DNA of 11,158 bases from Phycisphaerales bacterium. Its GTDB lineage: Bacteria > Planctomycetota > Phycisphaerae > SM23-33. Under the pieces are notes generated by a model, which was not told where the DNA came from, ran no database searches, and saw only the letters and a program-made list of their open reading frames with translations. Both the position numbers and the translations under genes were made by a program. Location: contig DNAS01000143.1 of the NCBI GenBank assembly GCA_003485185.1, positions 936 to 12,093 on the forward strand, given 5' to 3'. This document shows positions 1 through 6,047 of this stretch, one piece after another (within the stretch, counting starts at the first letter, position 1; every line of letters begins with the position of its first letter).

Positions 1-1028
1 AAGGGCAGCAGGGAGCCGCGCATCGACTCCGCCAGCGCCGCGCGGAACGCCGCGCAGGCCGCCAACGGCCCGGCGAGCACCAGCCGGCTGGGGCGGACGA
101 AGTTCACCACGTTCGCCAAGCCCATGCCCAGGTGGTCGAGCACGACCCGCAGCGCGCGGTCGTCGGCGTCCATTCGCCGCGCCCGCTCGATCAGCCCGGC
201 GCGGTTCCGCCGGTCCAGCCCGCGCAGGAACCGGCTGCTGCAAATCCGCTCCAGGCAGCCCTTGTGCCCGCAGTAGCACCGCTCGGTGTCGGCGAAGAAC
301 CGCACGTGCCCCAGCTCGTTGGCGCCGATGGCGCACCCGCGATTGGGCCTTCCGCCGATGAGCATCGCCGCGCCGACGCGCCCGTCGCCCAGCAGCGCCA
401 ACACGACGTCCTCCGAGGCCGCCGCGCCGCGCGTCATCGCCCACCGCGCCGCCAGCGCGTGCATGTCGTTTTCCAGCAGCACGGGCAGGGAGCCCGCGGC
501 ACGGTACACCGGCGCGAGGCTCACGGCCGGGCTGTCCGGCAGCGCCGAACTCAGCAGGATCTTCCGCCCGTCCGGATCGACGAACCCCGTCACGCTCACG
601 CCGATCAGCAGCGTCCGGTCGTCGACGAGCCGGCGGAGGTGCCTGCGGGTGGCCGCGACGACCTGCGCGGCATCGTTCGCCGGTAGTTCGCACGGTTCGC
701 CGGCGGGCTCGCCCAGCAGGCTGACCCGCCGCGCCGCCACCTTTCCGGGCTCGACGGCCAGCCCCAGCACATGCCGGCGCTCCGGGTCGATCTCCAGGGG
801 CACGCGAGGCCGCCCGCCGGTGGACGGCTTGGCCGGTCCTTCCCGCAGGACGCCCATTGCCAGCAGGGCTCCGGCCAGCCGCCCCGCATCGTTGGGGCGC
901 AGTCCGAGCCGGCGCGAAAGTTCCAGGCGGCTCATGCCGCCTTCCCGCCAGAGCCGGCGCAGGACGCGACGGTGAAGCGCGCCCAGCAACCCGCGTCCGG
1001 AGACCGGTTTGTGCGAGGGAATCTTCAT
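1..1028 (-). CDS. ROK-family transcriptional repressor (partial, C-terminus cut by window edge)
   Basis: The minus-strand frame stays open from ATG at 1028 to the left edge, giving 342 residues; the last part of the ROK fold lies outside. Residues about 14-65 form a winged helix-turn-helix, followed by the ROK linker GRPRVPLEID (72-81). Residues 85-342 are the sugar-kinase-like fold: E187-N188-D189 matches the ROK 'END' catalytic motif. G240-H241 followed by C251, C253 and C258 is the zinc site that defines the family. The N-terminal phosphate-binding motif DxGGT is replaced by VEPGKV (92-97), so this is a sugar-sensing regulator rather than a kinase. It diverges from the amino-sugar operon and probably controls it. 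A later ATG at 935 has a better Shine-Dalgarno sequence but would remove the first DNA-binding helix, so 1028 is preferred. The inducing sugar cannot be read from the sequence. Confidence 0.93.
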   Translation of the reverse strand, partial: MKIPSHKPVSGRGLLGALHRRVLRRLWREGGMSRLELSRRLGLRPNDAGRLAGALLAMGVLREGPAKPSTGGRPRVPLEIDPERRHVLGLAVEPGKVAARRVSLLGEPAGEPCELPANDAAQVVAATRRHLRRLVDDRTLLIGVSVTGFVDPDGRKILLSSALPDSPAVSLAPVYRAAGSLPVLLENDMHALAARWAMTRGAAASEDVVLALLGDGRVGAAMLIGGRPNRGCAIGANELGHVRFFADTERCYCGHKGCLERICSSRFLRGLDRRNRAGLIERARRMDADDRALRVVLDHLGMGLANVVNFVRPSRLVLAGPLAACAAFRAALAESMRGSLLP

Positions 1029-1036
1029 GCCCGGAT

Positions 1037-1042
1037 AGTATA
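1037..1042 (-). promoter_or_regulatory. Possible -10 box for the ROK gene
   Basis: Read on the minus strand this is TATACT, five of six matches to TATAAT. It ends 8 bases before the ROK start codon, so transcription would begin at or next to the ATG and the mRNA would be nearly leaderless. No clear -35 box sits 16-18 bp upstream, and there is no good Shine-Dalgarno sequence before the ATG. Low confidence. Confidence 0.35.
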
Positions 1043-1064
1043 TCGCACGGAAGGGGGAAGGGGG

Positions 1065-1093
1065 TTGACAGTTTTTATCCAAACTGATAAAAA
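1065..1093 (+). promoter_or_regulatory. Promoter of the amino-sugar operon
   Basis: A perfect TTGACA lies at 1065-1070. After a 17-bp spacer, TAAAAA (1088-1093) is a 4/6 match to the -10 consensus. The start of the first operon gene is about 65 bp downstream. The -35 box is strong and the -10 weak, a pattern seen in regulated promoters. Confidence 0.55.
1069..1093. promoter_or_regulatory. Interleaved inverted repeats, candidate ROK operator
   Basis: Two perfect inverted repeats overlap. TTTTTATC (1072-1079) pairs with GATAAAAA (1086-1093) across 6 bp. CAGTTT (1069-1074) pairs with AAACTG (1081-1086), also across 6 bp. Together they fill the space between the -35 and -10 boxes and cover the -10, in the only spacer between a ROK repressor and a divergent sugar operon. 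Binding here would block RNA polymerase. That the ROK protein is the ligand is an inference from position. Confidence 0.6.
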
Positions 1094-1158
1094 GTGGGTG
1101 TGGCGGGAAGGACTCCCGCCCGGACGATCCGTCGCGCCCGTTCGCCCGCGGAAGGACC

Positions 1159-1860
1159 ATGACCAAGCGAACCTACACCATCGCCCGCGCGCCCCAGCCG
1201 CCCGCCCTGACCGGGCGCGTGGAAGGCACGCCCTGGGCATTGGCCGAAGTCGCCCGCATCGACGCGTTTCCCTGGCACTCCGCCGGCTCGCGTCAGGCGA
1301 CGCAGGCCCGCATCCTCTACGACGAATCAGCCCTCCACGTGCAGTTCCTCTGCGAGGACCGCCACGTGTTCTCCCGCGTGACGGACCTGAACGGCCCGGT
1401 CTGTCAGGACAGTTGCGCGGAGCTGTTCTTCCAGCCCGACCCGGCGGGGGGATATTTCAACTTCGAGGTCAACTGCTGCGGCGTGTTCCATCTGGGCTAC
1501 GGCAAGGAGCGCGCCGGTCGCAAGCTGATTTCTTCTGCCCTGGCGGCGGAGATTTCCGTGGCGGCCTCCGAGCCGCCGCCCACGCGGGCCGAGCGCCCCG
1601 ACGACGCGGGCTGGTGGGCCGCCGCCCGCCTGCCGTTTGCGGTGCTGGGCGAATTCGCCGGCCGAACGGTTCGCGCCCGCGCGGGCGACGTATGGCGCGG
1701 GAACCTCTACCGCTGCGGCGGAAAAACCGATCCCCAGTACGCCTGCTGGCAGGCGATCGACCTGCCGCGCCCGGACTTCCACTGTCCGGACCGGTTCGGC
1801 GAATTCCGACTCGCGCCGGCAGGCGCCATCCACCACCAACCAGACGGGAGCAGAACGTGA
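1159..1860 (+). CDS. Cytoplasmic CBM9-like carbohydrate-binding protein
   Basis: This is a 233-residue protein made almost entirely of one family 9-like carbohydrate-binding (CBM9/DOMON-like beta-sandwich) domain. Recognisable blocks are the strand pair ARILYDESALHVQF (50-63), the DSCAELFF block (84-91), YFNFEVN (99-105), and the C-terminal W179-R-GNLYRCG with the DFHCPDRFGEFRL segment (206-218) typical of stand-alone CBM9-like proteins in Planctomycetota and Verrucomicrobia. There is no signal peptide or membrane segment, so it should stay in the cytoplasm, which is odd for a glycan-binding module. GGAAGGA at 1150-1156 precedes the ATG closely. The stop overlaps the next start by 4 bp (GTGA). 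It heads the operon, so it probably binds a sugar or oligosaccharide handled by the downstream enzymes; a catalytic role cannot be excluded. Confidence 0.85.
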   Translation: MTKRTYTIARAPQPPALTGRVEGTPWALAEVARIDAFPWHSAGSRQATQARILYDESALHVQFLCEDRHVFSRVTDLNGPVCQDSCAELFFQPDPAGGYFNFEVNCCGVFHLGYGKERAGRKLISSALAAEISVAASEPPPTRAERPDDAGWWAAARLPFAVLGEFAGRTVRARAGDVWRGNLYRCGGKTDPQYACWQAIDLPRPDFHCPDRFGEFRLAPAGAIHHQPDGSRT

Positions 1861-3704
1861 GCGAGAGAGTTCCGATTCAGGTGTTCGACACATCGCGCGG
1901 CGCCGCGCACGAAGTCGCCCGGCGGATCGCCGAACTGGTCCGCGCCCGGCGGAAGGAAGGGCGCCCCTGCGTGCTGGGGCTGGCCACCGGCCACACGCCC
2001 ATCGAGGTCTACCGCGAGTTGATCCGCATGCACCGCCAGGAGGGCCTGGACTTCTCGCACGTCACGACGTTCAACCTGGACGAGTACTGGCCCATGCAGC
2101 CGGACGCGATCCAGAGCTACCACCGCTGGATGCACGAGAACCTCTTCCACGGGATCAACGTCCGCCCGGAGAACATCCACATTCCCGACGGGTCGGTTCC
2201 CGCCGGCCAGGTGGACGCCTTCTGTGCTCGCTACGAGCAGCAGATTCGCGACGCGGGGGGGATCGACCTGCAACTGCTGGGCATTGGGCGGACGGGGCAC
2301 ATCGGCTTCAACGAGCCGGGCTCCTCGCGCCAGACCGTCACGCGCCTGGTGCGTCTCGACCGCGTCACCCGCATGGATGCCGCGAGCGACTTCTTCGGCG
2401 AGGAGAACGTCCCCAAGCAGGCCATCAGCATGGGCATCCGCTCGATCCTTTCCGCGCGGAGCATCTGCCTGCTGGCCTTCGGCGAGCACAAGGCACCGAT
2501 CCTCTACCGCGCGGTCGAGGAGCCGCCCTCGCCGCAGGTGGCCGCCAGTTTCCTCCAGGACCACGGCGACGCCGCGTTCTACGTCGACCGTTCGGCGGGC
2601 GCCCAGCTCACCCGCGTGGCGACGCCCTGGCTGCTCGGACCGTGCGAATGGAACGAGCTTCTGACCGGCAAGGCCGTCACCTGGCTGGCGCGGAAGATCG
2701 GAAAGACCATCCTCTCCCTGACCGAGGAGGACTACGCCGAGAACCATCTCTACGAGCTGCTGGCGGCGCGAGGGGGGGCGTACCACGTCAACCTGGAAGT
2801 CTTCAAGCGCCTGATGAGCACGATCACCGGCTGGCCCGCCGGGAAGGAGCCCGGAAAGAAGGTGCTCGTCTTCGGCCCGCACCCCGACGACGACGTGATC
2901 TCCATGGGCGCCACCCTCCAGAAGCTCTGCCAGCAGGGGCACGAAGTCCACTGCGCCTACCAGACCAGCGGGAACATTGCCGTCTTCGACCACAACGTGC
3001 TGCGGTTCGCCGATTTCGTCTCCGAGTTCAACGCCATCTTCGGGCTCGCGCCGGAGCAGACGGCCCGCATCGACCTGCACATCGAGCAGTTCCTCCGCCA
3101 GAAACCCCCCGCATCGGTGGATTCAGCGGAAGTCCAGCAGGTCAAGACGCTCATCCGACGGATCGAGGCGATTTCGGCCTCCGGCTTCTGCGGCGTGCAA
3201 CGCGAGCGGTGCCACTTCCTCGAGATGCCGTTCTACCAGACCGGAATGGTCCAGAAGCTTCCCATCGGCGAGGAGGACGTGCGGATCGTCCTGGAGATGC
3301 TGCGGGCGGTCCGCCCGGACCAGGTCTATGCCGCGGGCGACCTGTCCGACCCCCACGGAACGCACCGCATGTGCCTGGAGGCCATCTTCCGCGCCCTGGA
3401 AACATACCGGTGCGAGGTCGATCGCCTGCCGGACGTCTGGCTCTACCGCGGCGCCTGGCAGGAATGGGAGCCTTACGAGATCGATATGGCCGTGCCCATC
3501 AGCCCCGACGAACTATACCACAAGCGGCACGCCATCTTCCGCCACGAGAGTCAGAAAGACCGCGCCATGTTCCCCGGCCCGTACGACAGCCGGGAGTTCT
3601 GGCAGCGCGCCGAAGACCGCAACCGGGGTACGGCCGCCCTGTACGACCAACTGGGCCTGCCGCAGTACCACGGCATCGAGGCGTTCGTGCGGTGGAGAGG
3701 ATGA
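1857..3704 (+). CDS. nagB: Glucosamine-6-phosphate deaminase fused to a PIG-L/LmbE-type deacetylase
   Basis: This is a 615-residue two-domain protein. Residues 1-280 are a NagB/RpiA-type deaminase-isomerase, which converts glucosamine-6-phosphate to fructose-6-phosphate and ammonia. NLDEY holds D75, equivalent to the general base D72 of E. coli NagB, and GHIGFNE holds H148 and E153. T146 stands where E. coli has D141. Residues about 300-610 are a PIG-L-like zinc deacetylase with the metal motif HPDDD (342-346) and the second ligand motif DPHGTHR (498-504, H500 and H503). NagB/LmbE fusions of this layout are known in Bacteroidetes and the PVC group. The PIG-L half may deacetylate an N-acetylated sugar phosphate so one chain does both steps; that is inferred. 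The start is GTG at 1857, with GGGAG at 1846-1850 and a 4-bp overlap with the gene before; no nearby ATG exists in frame. The next gene starts at its stop. Confidence 0.93.
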   Translation: MSERVPIQVFDTSRGAAHEVARRIAELVRARRKEGRPCVLGLATGHTPIEVYRELIRMHRQEGLDFSHVTTFNLDEYWPMQPDAIQSYHRWMHENLFHGINVRPENIHIPDGSVPAGQVDAFCARYEQQIRDAGGIDLQLLGIGRTGHIGFNEPGSSRQTVTRLVRLDRVTRMDAASDFFGEENVPKQAISMGIRSILSARSICLLAFGEHKAPILYRAVEEPPSPQVAASFLQDHGDAAFYVDRSAGAQLTRVATPWLLGPCEWNELLTGKAVTWLARKIGKTILSLTEEDYAENHLYELLAARGGAYHVNLEVFKRLMSTITGWPAGKEPGKKVLVFGPHPDDDVISMGATLQKLCQQGHEVHCAYQTSGNIAVFDHNVLRFADFVSEFNAIFGLAPEQTARIDLHIEQFLRQKPPASVDSAEVQQVKTLIRRIEAISASGFCGVQRERCHFLEMPFYQTGMVQKLPIGEEDVRIVLEMLRAVRPDQVYAAGDLSDPHGTHRMCLEAIFRALETYRCEVDRLPDVWLYRGAWQEWEPYEIDMAVPISPDELYHKRHAIFRHESQKDRAMFPGPYDSREFWQRAEDRNRGTAALYDQLGLPQYHGIEAFVRWRG

Positions 3705-3706
3705 GC

Positions 3707-4519
3707 ATGACGGACAAGGCGGTCATCCTGGCACGCGGACTGGGCACGCGGATGCGCAAGGCCGACGACGGCGCGCCGCTGGACGCCGCCCAGGCTGCCG
3801 TCGCCGATACCGGCGTCAAGGCGCTCATGCCCGTCGGAGAGGGCAGGCCGTTCCTGGACTACGTGCTGACCGCGCTGGCCGACGCGGGGTATCGCCGCAT
3901 CTGCCTCATCGTCGGGCCGGAGCACGGCGCGCTGTTCGCGCGCTACGGCGGCGGGCGTCTGCGGCGGCTGGGGATCGACTTCGCCGTGCAGGAAAAGCCC
4001 CTCGGCACGGCCGACGCTGTGCGGGCGGCGGAGGCGTTCGCGGCCGGCGACGAATTCCTCGTCGTCAACTCCGACAACTACTATCCGCCCGAGGCGCTGC
4101 GGACCCTGCGCGAGACCTCCGGCGGCGCGCTGGCGGGCTTCCGGCGCGAGGGGCTGCTGCGTGGGAACATCGCCGCCGAGCGTATCGAAAAATTCGCCGT
4201 CCTCGACGTCGATCCCTACGGTTTTCTCCGGAGGATCGTGGAAAACCCCGACCCAGCGATCCTCCGGTCGCTTTCCGGACCGGTCCGCGTGAGCATGAAC
4301 TGCTGGCGGTTCGGGCCGTGGATCTTCCCTGCGTGCCGGTCCGTTTCGCCCTCGCCGCGGGGCGAGCTGGAGCTGCCGGCGGCCGTCCAGTTCGCCGTGG
4401 ACCGCCTGGGCCAGCGATTGCGGGTGCTGGACTTCGACCTGCCCGTGCTGGACCTGTCCTGCCGGGCCGACGTCGCAACCGTCCGCGATCGTGTCGCGCG
4501 CCTGGGGGTGAACCTGTGA
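3707..4519 (+). CDS. Sugar-phosphate nucleotidyltransferase (atypical clade)
   Basis: This 270-residue protein has the nucleotidyltransferase fold that joins a sugar-1-phosphate to an NTP, releasing pyrophosphate and an NDP-sugar. The N-terminal signature reads AVILARGLGTRMRK (5-18), with Arg where most members have the second Ala or Gly of LAAG/LAGG. The following conserved Lys is probably K38 in GVKALMPVG, about ten residues further away than in RmlA. EKPLGTADAV (96-105) is the second nucleotide-binding motif, and NSDNYY (121-126) supplies the metal-binding D123. No C-terminal hexapeptide repeat is present, so there is no GlmU-like acetyltransferase. ATG 3707 is chosen over ATG 3701 because GGAGAGG (3694-3700) is 6 bases before 3707 but touches 3701. 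It lies between the deaminase and a sugar kinase that it overlaps by 4 bp, so it probably uses the kinase product. Substrate and nucleotide are not readable. Confidence 0.85.
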   Translation: MTDKAVILARGLGTRMRKADDGAPLDAAQAAVADTGVKALMPVGEGRPFLDYVLTALADAGYRRICLIVGPEHGALFARYGGGRLRRLGIDFAVQEKPLGTADAVRAAEAFAAGDEFLVVNSDNYYPPEALRTLRETSGGALAGFRREGLLRGNIAAERIEKFAVLDVDPYGFLRRIVENPDPAILRSLSGPVRVSMNCWRFGPWIFPACRSVSPSPRGELELPAAVQFAVDRLGQRLRVLDFDLPVLDLSCRADVATVRDRVARLGVNL

Positions 4520-5898
4520 CGGCCGGTGCGACGCTGGGAGACTTTTCCGACGGGCCGACCCTGCACGCCAAGCTGGCGGCGCGAGAGTTGGACGAGCCCG
4601 TCGCCGCGCGAAAAAGCGCCGACCTGGCCCGCTGCCGCGAGAGGTTGATCCGGGCGGGATTGACGGACCGCGCGCCGGCCTGCGCGTTCCTCGTGCCCGG
4701 GCGGATCGAAGTTCTCGGAAAGCACACCGACTACGCCGGCGGGCGAAGCCTTCTTGCCTGCGCCGAGCAGGGGTTCGCCCTTCTCGTCGCGCCAAGGCAG
4801 GACAACCGGGTGCGTTTTTGGCCGGTGGAGGGAAACGCGCCCTGCGAGTTCGCCATCGGGCCCGGGCTGTCGCCCGCGGCGGGGCACTGGTCCAACTACC
4901 CGATGACCGTTGCCCGGCGGCTGGCGAGGAACTTCCCCGGTCCGCTGCGGGGGGCGGACCTCGCCTTCGTCAGCGACCTGCCGCCCGCGGCCGGCATGAG
5001 CAGCTCCAGCGCCATGGTCGTCGCGGCGTTCCTGGCCCTGTCGCACGCCAACGACCTGCCCCTGCGCGAGGCGTACCGGCGGAACCTCCGCACGCCGGAG
5101 GACTTGGCGGGCTACCTTGGTTGCGTGGAAAACGGCAGCGACTTTGGCGACCTCGCCGGCGGGCGGGGGGTCGGGACCTTCGGCGGAAGCGAGGACCACA
5201 CGGCCATCCTCTGTTGCCGGGCCGACGCCCTGAGCCTGTATTCCTACTGCCCCGTTCGCCACGAGGCGACGGTCCCGCTGCCGACGGACGCGGTGTTCGC
5301 GGTGGCTGCCAGCGGCGTCGTGGCGGAAAAGACCGGCCAGGCGCTGGCGCGGTACAACCGCGTCTCGGCCAGGGCGCGGGCGGCGCTGGAGGCGTGGAAC
5401 CTTGCGGCAGGGCGGAGCGACCCGCACCTCGCGGCGGCGACGGTTTCCGCCCCCGACGCCCCGGAACGGATTCGGAAGGTTCTCCGCGCCGCGACGGGCG
5501 GCGAGTTCGCCGGGGAGGAACTGGCGGACCGGTTCGAGCAGTTCCACGCCGAGAGTTTCGAGATCATTCCGGCGGCCGTCGAGGCCCTTCGCCGCGGCGA
5601 CCTGGCGGGCTTCGGCGCGCAGGTGGAGCGCTCCCAGGGGCTCGCCGAGCGCCTGCTGGGCAACCAGATTCCCGAGACGTCTTTCCTCGCCCGCAGCGCC
5701 CGCGAGCAGGGGGCCTGGGCGGCGTCGGCCTTCGGCGCGGGCTTCGGCGGGGCCGTCTGGGCCCTCGTGCCCCGCGCGCAGGGCGATCAGTTCCTTTCCG
5801 CCTGGTCCGAGTGCTACCGCCGGGCCTTCCCCGCGCCGGCCCAGCGAGCCAGGTTCTTCCTCACCCGCGCCGCGCCGTCGGCGGGGACCGTCGCCTGA
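4516..5898 (+). CDS. Galactokinase-like GHMP sugar kinase
   Basis: This 460-residue GHMP kinase phosphorylates a sugar, most likely at C1, using ATP. All three family motifs are present: the N-terminal sugar-binding motif PGRIEVLGKHTDY (61-73), the ATP-binding loop PPAAGMSSSSAM (156-167), and the C-terminal motif GAGFGGAVW (407-415). D227 in GGSEDHTA is placed like the catalytic Asp of galactokinase. In true galactokinases the first motif reads GEHTDYN, and its Glu contacts the O6 hydroxyl of galactose; here it is K69. That change argues against plain galactose and might suit a negatively charged or otherwise modified C6, which is speculation. A roughly 50-residue extension precedes motif 1. 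The start is GTG 4516, overlapping the previous stop by 4 bp, with a G-rich stretch at 4504-4510 as a weak Shine-Dalgarno sequence. It is the last gene of the operon. Confidence 0.9.
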   Translation: MTAGATLGDFSDGPTLHAKLAARELDEPVAARKSADLARCRERLIRAGLTDRAPACAFLVPGRIEVLGKHTDYAGGRSLLACAEQGFALLVAPRQDNRVRFWPVEGNAPCEFAIGPGLSPAAGHWSNYPMTVARRLARNFPGPLRGADLAFVSDLPPAAGMSSSSAMVVAAFLALSHANDLPLREAYRRNLRTPEDLAGYLGCVENGSDFGDLAGGRGVGTFGGSEDHTAILCCRADALSLYSYCPVRHEATVPLPTDAVFAVAASGVVAEKTGQALARYNRVSARARAALEAWNLAAGRSDPHLAAATVSAPDAPERIRKVLRAATGGEFAGEELADRFEQFHAESFEIIPAAVEALRRGDLAGFGAQVERSQGLAERLLGNQIPETSFLARSAREQGAWAASAFGAGFGGAVWALVPRAQGDQFLSAWSECYRRAFPAPAQRARFFLTRAAPSAGTVA

Positions 5899-5922
5899 CC
5901 GGCGCCACGGCGAGCGAACGAC

Positions 5923-5951
5923 TTTTCAATTTTGCCCTTCCGCGGTATAAT
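5923..5951 (+). promoter_or_regulatory. Sigma-70-type promoter for the TPR gene
   Basis: TTTTCA (5923-5928, 4/6 match to TTGACA) is followed after exactly 17 bp by a perfect TATAAT (5946-5951). It lies in an AT-rich dip in the 149-bp spacer after the kinase gene. Transcription would start near 5958 and leave a leader of about 90 bases. It separates the TPR/dehydrogenase unit from the sugar operon. Confidence 0.65.
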
Positions 5952-6047
5952 GCTTCTCGTCACGGAGCGAACCAGGGTCGCGCTCCGGGCCCGGCGCGGA
6001 CGCCGGACGACGTGGAACCCACCCAGCCGACACGGGCTTGACGGGAC

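Noticed and set aside
771..1856. Upstream extension of the NagB frame to an ATG at 771
   Set aside because: It would overlap the ROK and CBM9-like genes, and its sequence has no NagB homology before the GTG at 1857, where a good Shine-Dalgarno sequence sits.
1707..3080. A 457-codon minus-strand frame opposite the NagB fusion
   Set aside because: The plus strand has NagB and PIG-L motifs in order; the antisense frame is a composition effect.
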